A stretch of 64,000 bases of DNA from Streptomyces europaeiscabiei (GCF_036346855.1 NZ_CP107841.1:8870001-8934000), one strand, 5' to 3'; positions 34,834 through 43,620 are shown, counted from the stretch's first letter. Made by a program: numbers and translations. Notes: a model not told the origin generated them from the letters alone.

Positions 34834-36294
34834 ATGGTGACCGACCGGTACGGAAACCGCCTGTACGAGTGCACCGCCGAAGGCGCGGGGCACCTGGACC
34901 GGGCCGTGGAGGGGCTGCTGTTCTTCCGGCCCGAGTTCCCGGCCGCCGTCGCGGACGCGGTGGCCGCGTGCCCGAGGGCGCCTCTGGCCCAGGCGTTCGC
35001 GGCGTATCTGGGGGTGCTGGGGACCGAGCCGAGGGACGCCGACGAGGCGGGCCGGCGTTTCGCGGACTTCGACGCCGGGCTGGACCGTGCGGCGCTGCCC
35101 CGGCGGGAGCGGATGCACATGGCCGCGGCGGAGGCCTGGCTCGGGGGCGATCTGGGGCGGGCCGGGCAGGTGCTGGAGGAACTGGTCGTGGAGTGCCCGC
35201 GTGATCCGCTGGCCCTGGCGGTGGGCCATCAGCTCGACTTCTTCACGGGGGACGCGACGCGGCTGCGGGACCGGATCGGCGGGGCCCTGCCCGCGTGGGA
35301 CGCGGACGACCCCCATCGTGGGCCGCTCATGGGCATGTACGCGTTCGGCCTGGAGGAGTCGGGGCACTACGACAGGGCGCAGGAGATGGCTCGGGCCGCC
35401 GTGGAGACGAACTCCCGTGACATCTGGGCCATCCACGCGGTCGTCCACGTACACGAGATGCAGGGTCGGTTCGCCGAGGGGCTCGACTTCCTCCACGCGC
35501 GTCTGGACGACTGGGCGAGCGGCAGTCTGCTGACGGTCCACAGCTGGTGGCACTACGCCCTCTACGCGCTGGAGGCGGGCGACACCGCGACGGCCCTGCG
35601 GATCTACGACGCCGTACTGCACCACAAGGACTCGACCGGGTTCGTCATGGAACTCCTCGACGCCGCCTCGCTGTTGTGGCGGTTCCTCCTCGACGACCGG
35701 GACCAGGGGGACCGCTGGCGGACCCTCGCCGACGCGTGGGCCGCGCGCGAGGACCCGCCGTTCTACGCCTTCAACGACGTGCACGCCGTCATGGCCCTCG
35801 CGGGAGCGGGACGGCTGGAGACGGCGGACGCGTTCGTCGCCGACCGGCGGCGCTGGCTGCGGGAGGCCCGGCAGGGCGGGCGGCCCGGCACCAACCGTGT
35901 GATGACGGGCGAGATCGGGCTGCCCGTGTGCGAGGCGCTGGTGGCGTACGTCCGGGAGGACTACCGGGCGGTCGTGGAGCTGCTCTGGCCCATCCGCCGG
36001 CGACTGCACATCTTCGGCGGCAGCCACGCCCAGCGGGACGCGATCCAGCGGACCCTGCTGGAGGCGGCCATCCGCGCCCGCCGGGACGACCTGGCGCGGC
36101 TCCTGCTCGGCGAACGCACCGGCCTGAGCCCCCACAGCCCCTACAACTGGCTCGGCCAGGCCCGTCTCGCCGATGCCCTCGGCGAAGCGGGCCGCGCCGC
36201 CGCCGCCCGCGACACGGCGACCGAACTGGCGGCGCCCGCCGCCAAGAGGCTGAGCCGCAACCCGCACGACACCTATCTCGTACGGAGGCCCTGA
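34834..36294 (+). CDS. Tetratricopeptide repeat protein, TTC38 family
   Basis: 486 residues, almost entirely alpha-helical with TPR-like repeats (AAAEAWLGGDLGRAGQVLEELVVECPRDPLAL; YDRAQEMARAAVETNSRDIWAIHAVVHVHEMQGRFAEGLDFL). Conserved TTC38 segments include GMYAFGLEESGHYDRA and HSWWHYALYALEAGD. No catalytic motif or signal peptide is visible; an adaptor role is likely. ATG 34834. It is convergent with the NUDIX-like gene, 27 bp away. Confidence 0.85.
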   Translation: MVTDRYGNRLYECTAEGAGHLDRAVEGLLFFRPEFPAAVADAVAACPRAPLAQAFAAYLGVLGTEPRDADEAGRRFADFDAGLDRAALPRRERMHMAAAEAWLGGDLGRAGQVLEELVVECPRDPLALAVGHQLDFFTGDATRLRDRIGGALPAWDADDPHRGPLMGMYAFGLEESGHYDRAQEMARAAVETNSRDIWAIHAVVHVHEMQGRFAEGLDFLHARLDDWASGSLLTVHSWWHYALYALEAGDTATALRIYDAVLHHKDSTGFVMELLDAASLLWRFLLDDRDQGDRWRTLADAWAAREDPPFYAFNDVHAVMALAGAGRLETADAFVADRRRWLREARQGGRPGTNRVMTGEIGLPVCEALVAYVREDYRAVVELLWPIRRRLHIFGGSHAQRDAIQRTLLEAAIRARRDDLARLLLGERTGLSPHSPYNWLGQARLADALGEAGRAAAARDTATELAAPAAKRLSRNPHDTYLVRRP

Positions 36295-36321
36295 GCCCAG
36301 GCCGCCACGACCCGCTCCCGG

Positions 36322-36858
36322 CTAGGACAGACAGCCCACGTGTGCCAGAGCCTGCTTCAGCAGGACTCCCTGGCCGCCCGGCATCTCGTTCTGGACCGAC
36401 TCCGACGCCGCCTCCTGGGGGCTGAACCACACCAGGTCGAGAGCGTCCTGCCGGGGGCGGCAGTCGCCGGACACCGGGACGATGTAGGCGAGGGACACCG
36501 CGTGCTGACGCGGGTCGTGGAACGGAGTGATGCCCTGTGTCGGGAAGTACTCGGCGACGGTGAAGGGCTGCAGTGCCGACGGGACGCGCGGCAGCGCCAC
36601 CGGCCCGAGGTCCTTCTCCAGGTGCCGCAGGAGCGCGTCACGCACCCGCTCGTGGTGCATCACGCGGCCGGAGACCAGATTGCGGCTGACCGTCCCGTCC
36701 GGGCCGATGCGCAGCAGCAGGCCGATACTGGTGACTTCGCCGCTGTCGTCGACGCGCACGGGCACCGCCTCGACGTACAGGATCGGCATCCGGGCGCGCG
36801 CCGATTCGAGCTCGTCGGACGGCAGCCAGCCCGGCGTGGTTTCGGTCATGTCAGACAT
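36322..36858 (-). CDS. NUDIX-hydrolase-family protein (DUF4916-like)
   Basis: 178 residues: MPILYVEAVPVRVDDSGEVTSIGLLLRIGPDG, then VSGRVMHHERVRDALLRHLEKDLG and YIVPVSGDCRPRQDALDLVWFSPQEA. The overall plan is that of the actinobacterial NUDIX-like DUF4916 family. The classical GX5EX7REUXEEXGU box is not intact, so hydrolase activity is doubtful. The start is ATG at 36858; a second in-frame ATG lies three codons later. Confidence 0.72.
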   Translation of the reverse strand: MSDMTETTPGWLPSDELESARARMPILYVEAVPVRVDDSGEVTSIGLLLRIGPDGTVSRNLVSGRVMHHERVRDALLRHLEKDLGPVALPRVPSALQPFTVAEYFPTQGITPFHDPRQHAVSLAYIVPVSGDCRPRQDALDLVWFSPQEAASESVQNEMPGGQGVLLKQALAHVGCLS

Positions 36859-36941
36859 TGGCCGATCATACTTTCAACGTCAGCCGGAGCGCGCGTCGCT
36901 CCGATCACACTTGTCACAGATGCCCGCGTCGCTCCGCCCGC

Positions 36942-37043
36942 ATGCGTCGCGTCGGTGATCGGTCGTGCGGTTCGTATGCGTCGCGTCGGTGATCGGTCGT
37001 GCCGCTCGCGTGCGTCGCTTCGACGATCAGTCGTGCGCGGCCC
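36942..37043. repeat. 34-bp tandem repeat, three copies
   Basis: Copies start at 36942, 36976 and 37010. The first two are nearly identical (ATGCGTCGCGTCGGTGATCG core); the third is diverged and overlaps the 3' end of the GntR gene. Fragments of the unit (GCGTCGCTCCG) recur just upstream at about 36892 and 36924. Confidence 0.9.
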
Positions 37044-37740
37044 ACATTCCGCGCACGTGACCGAGGTGGCGGGTCATCACCGCGTGCACGGCGGCCTCGT
37101 CGCGGTCGAGGAGGGCGTCCAGGAGTTCCAGGTGCTCCTGCGCGGAGGAGAGCAGACGGCCGGACTCGACGAGTGCGGTCAGGCCGTAGAGGCGGGCGCG
37201 TTTGCGCAGGTCACCGACCACCTCGACGAGGTGCGCGTTGCCCGCGAGAGCCAGCAGACCGAGATGGAAGCGGGTGTCGGCCTCGACGTACGCGATGAGG
37301 TCGCCGGCAGCCGCGGCGGCGACGATCTCCCGGGCGGCGGGCCGCAGCGCCTCCAGGGAGACCGGGTCGGCGGTCCGGGCCAGGCCGACGGTGGTCGGGA
37401 TCTCGATGAGCGAGCGGACGTGGGTGTACTCGTCGAGCTGCTTCTCGGTGACGGCGGTGACCCGGAACCCCTTGTTGGGCACGGTGTCGACCAGGCCCTC
37501 CTTGGCCAGATCCAGCATGGCCTCGCGCACCGGCGTCGCCGAGACGCCGAAGCGGGCGGCGAGCGCGGGCGCGGAGTGCACCTCGCCCGGCCGCAGCTCA
37601 CCGGCGATCAGCGCGGCCCGCAGCGCGTCGGCGACCCGCTCCCGGTAACTGCTCTTCTTGCCGCCGAGCACCGGCAGGGCGGGGGCCGGGGGAGCGGCGG
37701 CGGACGGGGCGCCGGTGCGCTGCGAGGCCATGGGGGGCAT
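37027..37740 (-). CDS. GntR/FCD-family regulator of hydroxyproline catabolism
   Basis: 237 residues. The N-terminal winged helix (ADALRAALIAGELRPGEVHSAPALAARFGVSATPVREAMLDLAKEGL) is followed by an FCD ligand domain with metal-ligand-like residues (DTRFHLGLLALAGNAHLVEVVGDL, and a C-terminal HLGHVRG). The start is ATG 37740 with AGGAG 8 nt upstream. It is last in a transcript with the epimerase and deaminase genes, so local control is likely. Candidate binding sites are the related motifs at 39722-39735 and 42701-42714. Confidence 0.9.
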   Translation of the reverse strand: MPPMASQRTGAPSAAAPPAPALPVLGGKKSSYRERVADALRAALIAGELRPGEVHSAPALAARFGVSATPVREAMLDLAKEGLVDTVPNKGFRVTAVTEKQLDEYTHVRSLIEIPTTVGLARTADPVSLEALRPAAREIVAAAAAGDLIAYVEADTRFHLGLLALAGNAHLVEVVGDLRKRARLYGLTALVESGRLLSSAQEHLELLDALLDRDEAAVHAVMTRHLGHVRGMWAAHD

Positions 37741-37774
37741 GCGGTCTCTCCTGGAGTCCTGAAGTCCCGGAATC

Positions 37775-38776
37775 CTAGAGGACGAATCCGGAGGGGAACG
37801 GGTCGGACGGGTCGAGCAGATACTGGGCCGTGCCGGTGATCCAGGCGCGGCCGGTGAAGCTGGGGAGCACGGCCGGGACACCGGCCACCTCGGTCTCACC
37901 GAGCAGCCGCCCCGTGAACCGGGTGCCGATGAAGGACTCGTTCACGAACTCGGTGTGCAACGGCAGTTCGCCGCGCGCGTGCAGTTGCGCCATGCGCGCG
38001 CTGGTGCCCGTCCCGCAGGGTGAGCGGTCGAACCAGCCGGGGTGGATGGCCATCGCGTGGCGCGAGTGCCGGGCGGTGGCGCCGGGGGCGTACAGGTGGA
38101 CGTGGTGGAGGCCGTGGATCGACGGGTCCTCCGGATGGACGGGCTCCTCCTCGGCGTTGACGGCGTCCATCAGGGCGAGGCCGGCCCGCAGGATGTCGTC
38201 CTTGCGTTCGCGGTCGAAGGGCAGCCCGAACTGTTCCAGCGGCAGGATGGCGTAGAAGTTGCCGCCGTACGCGAGGTCGTAGGTCACCGTCCGCCCGTCG
38301 GCGAGTGCGATCTTGCGGTCGAGGCCGACGGAGAACGACGGCACGTTCCGCAGCGTGACCGCCTTCGCCGCGCCGTCCTCCACCGCCACCTCGGCGACGA
38401 CGAGGCCCGCCGGGGTGTCGAGACGGATGGTGGTGACCGGCTCGACGACTTCGACCATGCCGGTCTCCACGAGCACGGTCGCGACCCCGATCGTGCCGTG
38501 GCCGCACATGGGCAGATAGCCGGAGACCTCGATGTAGAGCACGCCGTAGTCGCAGTCGGGGCGGGTCGGCGGCTGCAGGATCGCGCCGCTCATCGCCGCG
38601 TGGCCGCGCGGCTCGTTCATCAGCAACTGCTTGACGTCGTCGCGGTGTTCACGGAACCACAGCCGTCGTTCGTTCATGGTCGTGCCGGGGATCGTGCCGA
38701 TCCCGCCGGTGATCACCCGGGTGGGCATGCCCTCGGTGTGCGAGTCGACGGCGTGCAGGACGAGTTTGCTGCGCAT
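37775..38776 (-). CDS. 4-hydroxyproline 2-epimerase (proline racemase family)
   Basis: 333 residues. Both catalytic cysteines of the racemase/epimerase class are present: MCGHGTIG (Cys 91) and SPCGTGTSA (Cys 253), which excludes the dehydratase variants in which one is replaced. It interconverts trans-4-hydroxy-L-proline and cis-4-hydroxy-D-proline. Neighbouring D-hydroxyproline dehydrogenase and DHDPS-like deaminase genes support the substrate. It lies 26 bp after the deaminase gene and 34 bp before the GntR gene on the minus strand. Confidence 0.92.
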   Translation of the reverse strand: MRSKLVLHAVDSHTEGMPTRVITGGIGTIPGTTMNERRLWFREHRDDVKQLLMNEPRGHAAMSGAILQPPTRPDCDYGVLYIEVSGYLPMCGHGTIGVATVLVETGMVEVVEPVTTIRLDTPAGLVVAEVAVEDGAAKAVTLRNVPSFSVGLDRKIALADGRTVTYDLAYGGNFYAILPLEQFGLPFDRERKDDILRAGLALMDAVNAEEEPVHPEDPSIHGLHHVHLYAPGATARHSRHAMAIHPGWFDRSPCGTGTSARMAQLHARGELPLHTEFVNESFIGTRFTGRLLGETEVAGVPAVLPSFTGRAWITGTAQYLLDPSDPFPSGFVL

Positions 38777-38802
38777 GACCGGTCCTACCTTTCTGACGTG
38801 GG

Positions 38803-39699
38803 CTACGCGAGGCCCGCTGCGACGGCCTTCTCGGTGGCCGCCCGGATCACGGCCTCCTGCTCAGGCAACAGCTCCACCCGAGGCGGACGGCAGCGTCCGC
38901 CGTGCCGGCCCACGATGTCCATCGACAACTTGATGGCCTGTACGAACTCGACCTTCGAGTCCCAGCGCAGCAGCGGGTGCAACTGCTCGTACAGATCCTT
39001 GGCCGTCGCGAGGTCGCCGTCCACCGCCGCGTGGTACAGCTCGACCGTCGCGGCGGGCAGCGCGTTCGGATAGCCCGCCACCCAGCCCTTGGCGCCCGCG
39101 AGCGCCAGCTCCAGCAGCACGTCGTCCGCGCCGATCAACAGGTCGAGTTCCGGGGCGAGTTCGGCGAGCTGGTAAGCCCGGCGGACATCGCCGGAGAACT
39201 CCTTGACGGCCCGGATGTACCCCTCTGAGTGCAGCTTGGCGAGCAGTTCGGGGACGAGGTCGACCTTGGTGTCGATCGGGTTGTTGTACGCCACGACCGG
39301 GACGCCCGCCTTCGCGACCTCCGCATAGTGCGCGAGGACCGACCGCTCGTCGGCGCGGTAGGCGTTCGGCGGCAGCAACATCACCGAGGCGCAGCCCGCG
39401 TCCCGCGCCTGCTCGGCCCAGCGCCGAGACTCGGCGGACCCGTATGCCGCCACCCCCGGCATGACCCGCGCACCGCCGATCGCGGCGACGGCCGTCTCGA
39501 CGACCTTGGCGCGCTCCTCGGGCGTCAGCACCTGGTACTCGCCGAGCGAGCCGTTCGGTACGACACCGTCACAGCCGTTCTCGACCAGCCAGGCGCAGTG
39601 CTCGGCGTACTTGTCGTGGTCGACGGAGAGATCGTCGCGGAGGGGGAGCGCGGTGGCGACGAGGACGCCGTGCCAGGGACGGTCATCGGTGGTGGTCAT
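38803..39699 (-). CDS. DHDPS/NAL-family lyase, probable 1-pyrroline-4-hydroxy-2-carboxylate deaminase
   Basis: 298-residue (beta/alpha)8 lyase of the dihydrodipicolinate synthase family: GSLGEYQVLTPEER, VVAYNNPIDTKVDL with the Tyr, and RAVKEFSGD with the Schiff-base Lys. In hydroxyproline catabolism this family deaminates pyrroline-4-hydroxy-2-carboxylate to alpha-ketoglutarate semialdehyde. ATG 39699 with GAGAGGGA is preferred over an upstream in-frame ATG. It heads the deaminase-epimerase-GntR transcript. The semialdehyde dehydrogenase needed for the last step is not in this window. Confidence 0.88.
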   Translation of the reverse strand: MTTTDDRPWHGVLVATALPLRDDLSVDHDKYAEHCAWLVENGCDGVVPNGSLGEYQVLTPEERAKVVETAVAAIGGARVMPGVAAYGSAESRRWAEQARDAGCASVMLLPPNAYRADERSVLAHYAEVAKAGVPVVAYNNPIDTKVDLVPELLAKLHSEGYIRAVKEFSGDVRRAYQLAELAPELDLLIGADDVLLELALAGAKGWVAGYPNALPAATVELYHAAVDGDLATAKDLYEQLHPLLRWDSKVEFVQAIKLSMDIVGRHGGRCRPPRVELLPEQEAVIRAATEKAVAAGLA

Positions 39700-39720
39700 G
39701 CGGATCCCTCTCAATGGGGT

Positions 39721-39735
39721 GTGACATATCACTGA
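39721..39735. promoter_or_regulatory. Operator candidate of the hydroxyproline cluster, site 1
   Basis: GTGACATATCACTGA lies 22 bp upstream of the deaminase start. It contains the near palindrome GTGACATATCAC and matches site 2 at 42701-42714 in 12 of 14 positions (TGACATATCACTGA against TGACATAGTACTGA). Confidence 0.6.
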
Positions 39736-39807
39736 CGCGCGCTGGCGCAGGGGGTGCCTGTAGGTAGAAGGGCTTACCGGTTTCGGTGCCGGTTCAAGGG
39801 TCAGCGT

Positions 39808-41247
39808 TCAGGGGGTGCCATCGCTCTCCTCGGAGGTCTCTCCCGCACGGGCCAGTACGCCCAGCGGCACCGGTCGTGCGAACGGCCGCCGGGCGACGGC
39901 CTCCGAGCATCCCGCGATCCCCGCGACCGCCGGCCCGCACATCCGGCCCTGGCACCAGCCCATCCCGGCACGGGTGAGGAGTTTCACCGTCCGGACGTCC
40001 CCGGCGCCCAGCTCCCCGACGGCCTCACGGACGGCTCCCGCGGTGACCTCCTCGCACCGGCAGACGACCGTGTCGTCGGTGACCTGCTCGGTCCATCGCG
40101 CCGGCGGGACGTACACGGTGTCGAGCACAGCGAAGAACTCCCGCAGCATTCCACGGGACTTGGCGGCCCCCGCCCACTTGCCCGGGTCCGGAAGCCGGCC
40201 CAGGAGGTGGGCGGCGGCCGACCGCCCGGCGATGTGTCCCTCGGCGAGGGAGAGGGCCGCGCCGCCGATCCCGGTGGTCTCGCCCGCCGCCCAGACCCCC
40301 GGCACATCGGTGCGCTGCTCGTCGTCGACCCACACCCGCGTCCCGGCGGGCTCGACGCGGCAGCCGAGCGCCTCGGCGAGGTCGGTGTGCGGGAGCATGC
40401 CGTGCCCGACGGCGAGTGTGTCGCAGGCAATGCGCCGCTCGGTGCCGGACCGGACGCGCCCCTCGTCGTCGAGCGCGGCGACGGTCACGGCCTCCAGCCG
40501 GTCGTCGCCGTGCGCCTCGACGACGGTATGGCGTACGAGGGTCCGCACCCGGCGGCGCAGCAACTCCACCGCGTACCCGGCCCCTTCGGCGAGCTTGTCC
40601 GCCCGGCCCACCAACGCTCCGGCCCGCCGCACCAGGGCCTTCGGGTCCGCCGACTCCACCAGCGCGGCCACCGTCACGCCCGCCGCCGCGAGTCCGGTCG
40701 CCACCGGCAGCAGCAGTGGTCCGGTACCGGCGACGACCGCCGTACGGCCGGACACCACGAGCCCGCCCTTCAGCAGGGCCTGCGCGCCCCCGGCGGTGAC
40801 CACGCCGGGCAGGGTCCAGCCGGGGAAGGGCAGCACCTTCTCGTAGCCGCCGGTCGCGAGGAGGACGGCGTCCGCGCGCACTTCGACGGGGGTTTCCTGG
40901 TCGGGGCCGAGCAGGGCGTGGACGGTGAAGCGTCGGGGGTCGCCCCCGCAGTGCCGCTCCACACACCACACATGGTGGTCCGGCAGATGCGTGACGCGGC
41001 CGGCGGTGACCTGCCGTTCGAGAGCGTCGCGCAGCCGCCGCCACGTGCGCCACTGGTGGTGCAGGGCCTGGGGGCGCCGCGCGCCGAGCCCGGCCGCGGG
41101 CTGCCGGTAGAACTGGCCGCCGGGTGCCTCCGCCGCGTCGACCACCGTGACGCGTACGCCCTGTCCGGCCGCCGCGAGGGCGGCGGCGAGGCCCGCGGGG
41201 CCGGCGCCGACGACCGCCAGACGGGGCAGCCCGGGTTCAGTGCTCAT
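39808..41247 (-). CDS. FAD/NAD(P)-dependent oxidoreductase subunit with [2Fe-2S] domain (HcnB/D-hydroxyproline dehydrogenase type)
   Basis: 479 residues. An N-terminal dinucleotide fold (LAVVGAGPAGLAAALAAAGQG) is followed by a second Rossmann-like region (AVVAGTGPLLLPVATGL) and WAAGETTGIGGAALSLAEGHIAG. A BFD-like [2Fe-2S] domain at the C-terminus has CRCEEVTAG and GMGWCQGRMCGP. Together with the small ferredoxin-like and the DadA-like subunits it should form the heteromeric D-hydroxyproline dehydrogenase. ATG 41247 with GAGGGGAC; it overlaps the preceding gene by 11 bp. Confidence 0.9.
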   Translation of the reverse strand: MSTEPGLPRLAVVGAGPAGLAAALAAAGQGVRVTVVDAAEAPGGQFYRQPAAGLGARRPQALHHQWRTWRRLRDALERQVTAGRVTHLPDHHVWCVERHCGGDPRRFTVHALLGPDQETPVEVRADAVLLATGGYEKVLPFPGWTLPGVVTAGGAQALLKGGLVVSGRTAVVAGTGPLLLPVATGLAAAGVTVAALVESADPKALVRRAGALVGRADKLAEGAGYAVELLRRRVRTLVRHTVVEAHGDDRLEAVTVAALDDEGRVRSGTERRIACDTLAVGHGMLPHTDLAEALGCRVEPAGTRVWVDDEQRTDVPGVWAAGETTGIGGAALSLAEGHIAGRSAAAHLLGRLPDPGKWAGAAKSRGMLREFFAVLDTVYVPPARWTEQVTDDTVVCRCEEVTAGAVREAVGELGAGDVRTVKLLTRAGMGWCQGRMCGPAVAGIAGCSEAVARRPFARPVPLGVLARAGETSEESDGTP

Positions 41248-41536
41248 GGCCCGTCCCCTCCTGAGTGCTGATGGCATCCCCCGGCCGGAGCGGAACCAGA
41301 CAGGCCCGTTGGTTGGGGCGGTCGTTGACGGTGACCAGGCAGTCGAAGCACACGCCGATGCCGCAGAAGATCCCGCGTGGCCGGCCCTCGCTCCGGGTGG
41401 TGCGCCAGGACGTGACCCCGGCGGCCCAGAGCGCGGCCGCGACCGTCTGGCCGGGCAGGGCCTCCATGTCACGGCCGTCGAGGGTGACGGTGAAGGCGGG
41501 TCCCGGCACTGCCCGTGCCAGCTCCAGTGGGTTCAT
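41237..41536 (-). CDS. Small [2Fe-2S] ferredoxin-like subunit (HcnA-like)
   Basis: 99 residues, single plant-type ferredoxin-like domain: FTVTLDGRDMEALPGQTVAAALWAAG, then CGIGVCFDCLVTVND with a final NQRAC giving the four cluster Cys (C-x4-C-x2-C...C). It overlaps both neighbours by a few bases, showing a tightly coupled three-subunit dehydrogenase operon. It transfers electrons between the two flavin subunits. Confidence 0.93.
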   Translation of the reverse strand: MNPLELARAVPGPAFTVTLDGRDMEALPGQTVAAALWAAGVTSWRTTRSEGRPRGIFCGIGVCFDCLVTVNDRPNQRACLVPLRPGDAISTQEGTGHEH

Positions 41537-42699
41537 GCCGCGTCCCCCTCGTACTCTTCGAACCGGTCCGGGCGGAACGGCGTGAGGTCCAGATCGGGCG
41601 TCCCGCCGGCGAGTACCCGGGCGATCGACTGCCCGGTGCCGGTGGCGAGGCCGATCCCGGCGCCCTCGTGGCCGCAGGCGTGGAACAGACCCGGGACACG
41701 GGGGTCGGGTCCGATCGCGGGCAGATGGTCCGGCATGTACGGCCGGAAGCCGGCGTACGTCCGCATCGCGCGGACCCCCTCCAGGAACGGGAACAGCAGG
41801 GTCGCACCCGCCGCCAGCGCCCGTACGACGGGCAGCGAGAACGACCGGTCGAAGCCGACCCGTTCGCGGCTCGCGCCGATCAGCACGGGCCCGGCGGCCG
41901 TGCCCTCGACGACCGGGGAGGTCTGGAGCGCCGCCGAGTCGCTGGCCACGTCGGCCACGTAGTCGGCGGCGTACACCTTGTGCCGCACCATCGGCGGCAG
42001 CGGTTCGGTGACGAGGACGAAGCCACGCCGGGGGAGGACGGGGAGGGTGACTCCGGCGAGCGCCGCCAGTTCGCCGCCCCAGGTCCCGGCGGCGTTCACC
42101 ACCGCCGGAGCGTGGACATCGCCCCGGTCGGTCCGTACACCGCGCACGGCACCGTCCGGTGCGCGCAGCACCTCCGTCACGGTCCGGCCGGTGAGCAGTC
42201 GGGCACCGGAGGTCCGCAGGAGATGGGCGGCGGCCAGGGTGGGCATGACCTGGGCGTCCTGCGGGTAGTACACGCCGCCCGCGCGGTCGGGCGCCAAGTG
42301 CGGTTCGAGATCCGGGAGCCGGTGTGCGGGAACGGTCACCGCCTCGACCCCTGCGGTGCGTTGCCCGGCCGCGAACCGTTCCAGAGCGGCGAGCCCCTCC
42401 GGTGCGGACGCGACGACGAGCCCGCCCTTCGCCTCGTACTCGAACGCCTTTCCCAGGCCCGGCTCTGCGGCCAGCTCCGCCCACAGGCGGCCGGACAGCA
42501 GGGCGAGTTCGAGCTCCGGGCCGGGTTCCTTGTCGGAGACCAGGAGGTTGCCCTCACCGGCGCCGGTGGTGCCACCGGCGACCGGGCCGCGGTCCACCAC
42601 GGCGACGCCCAGACCCGCTCGGGCCGCGTACAGCGCGCAGGCCGCGCCCACCATTCCCGCTCCCACAACCACGACGTCGCAGGTCAGTCGCTCGGTCAC
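41533..42699 (-). CDS. FAD-dependent D-amino acid (D-hydroxyproline) dehydrogenase, DadA-like subunit
   Basis: 388-residue DAO-family flavoprotein. The FAD-binding CDVVVVGAGMVGAACALYAARAG opens the protein; GTTGAGEGNLLVSDKEPGPEL and a C-terminal FHACGHEGAGIGLATGTGQSIA complete it. It is expected to oxidise cis-4-hydroxy-D-proline, passing electrons to the other two subunits. GTG 42699 is the start, with operator site 2 immediately upstream. First gene of the three-subunit transcript. Confidence 0.9.
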   Translation of the reverse strand: MTERLTCDVVVVGAGMVGAACALYAARAGLGVAVVDRGPVAGGTTGAGEGNLLVSDKEPGPELELALLSGRLWAELAAEPGLGKAFEYEAKGGLVVASAPEGLAALERFAAGQRTAGVEAVTVPAHRLPDLEPHLAPDRAGGVYYPQDAQVMPTLAAAHLLRTSGARLLTGRTVTEVLRAPDGAVRGVRTDRGDVHAPAVVNAAGTWGGELAALAGVTLPVLPRRGFVLVTEPLPPMVRHKVYAADYVADVASDSAALQTSPVVEGTAAGPVLIGASRERVGFDRSFSLPVVRALAAGATLLFPFLEGVRAMRTYAGFRPYMPDHLPAIGPDPRVPGLFHACGHEGAGIGLATGTGQSIARVLAGGTPDLDLTPFRPDRFEEYEGDAA

Positions 42700-42700
42700 A

Positions 42701-42714
42701 TCAGTACTATGTCA
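42701..42714. promoter_or_regulatory. Operator candidate of the hydroxyproline cluster, site 2
   Basis: TCAGTACTATGTCA is the near-complement of the motif at 39722-39735 and lies directly before the GTG of the DadA-like gene, where a repressor would block expression. Confidence 0.55.
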
Positions 42715-42719
42715 CATGG

Positions 42720-43185
42720 CTCTGTGCCGCGGAATATCCCGGCCGGGCGTCCGGGGGTGGGGCGGGGGCGATGAGCGCGGCACCTGAGCTGACGTGGACC
42801 TCGGTGAGGTGGCGCAGAGTCGATTCGGCCCGGCGGCCGGCTTGCGGTGACCGGCGGGCTTGGTGTGCTCCGGCGGCGGGTGTTTGATGTCCCAGATCGG
42901 CAGCCACCCGAAGACGCGGTCGAGCAGGCGGCGGGGGCGAGGATGAGCAGCCGCTCCTCGGGCAGCCGGAGTGGTCGGCGACAGCCGCCAGAGACTCGGG
43001 TCGTCGTCGAGATCGAGCGTATCGGCCGACTGGAGGTGTGAGTCGACGCCGGTCACGCCGCCCCTGCGCCCAGCGGCCCGGCAACGCCACCGCACTCGCC
43101 CGCTGATCACCGCATGCCGCTCCGGTCACTACACTCTCGACCTGCGCGAGGTTCTTCCACCGGGGCGGCACCGCACTGGGCAGGG
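42720..43185. pseudogene. Gene-poor region with a fumarylacetoacetate-hydrolase C-terminal remnant
   Basis: No intact gene is seen. At 43000-43041 the plus strand reads VVVEIERIGRLEV-stop, almost the C-terminus of the FAH gene at 47339-48235 (VIEIERIGRLE). The DNA is also similar there, so this is a leftover of a second FAH gene. Other short frames in the region are not recognisable. Confidence 0.5.
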
Positions 43186-43620
43186 ATGGGACAGCGAATG
43201 GTTCAGGCACTCCAACTCGACGCCTGTATCGGGTACTTGATCCGGCGGTGCGAACAGGTCCACACCGCCCTGTGGGCAGCGCACGTCTCCCGTGGCATCA
43301 CGTCCCAGCAGTTCGCCGTGCTCAACACCGTGGCCCGACGTCCGGAGGTGGACCAGCGAACCCTGTCCCAAGAAGCCTCGCTGGACCGCTCCACCGTCAA
43401 CGTCATCGTCCGCCGCCTGGTGGACCGGGGCTGCGTACAGCAGGTACGCCACGAACGAGATCGCCGACGCACCATCCTGTGCCTCACACCGGACGGTGCA
43501 CGGTTGCTGGAGGAACTCATCCCGCCCGCCCGGCACATCAACCAGCAGATGCTGGAGTCCTCGCTCCGTCCAGGACGGAGCAACGGCACTGCGGCTGCTC
43601 ACGGCACTGGCCGAGGCTGA
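43186..43620 (+). CDS. MarR-family regulator, probably frameshifted at the C-terminus
   Basis: 144 residues. The winged helix (SRGITSQQFAVLNTVARRPEVDQRTLSQEASLDRSTVNVIVRRLVDRGCVQQVRHERDRRRTILCLTPDG) is intact. After LLEELIPPARHINQQMLESSL the expected last dimerisation helix appears in the next frame (VQDGATALRLLTALAEAELS, ending at 43630), whereas this frame ends RPGRSNGTAAAHGTGRG. A one-base change near 43565 explains this, so the protein may dimerise poorly. ATG 43186 or 43198. It is divergent from the FAH remnant and upstream of the GntR gene. Confidence 0.75.
   Translation: MGQRMVQALQLDACIGYLIRRCEQVHTALWAAHVSRGITSQQFAVLNTVARRPEVDQRTLSQEASLDRSTVNVIVRRLVDRGCVQQVRHERDRRRTILCLTPDGARLLEELIPPARHINQQMLESSLRPGRSNGTAAAHGTGRG

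Noticed and set aside
36942..37043. CRISPR array
   Set aside because: The 34-bp units are contiguous with no spacers and no cas genes are present in the window.
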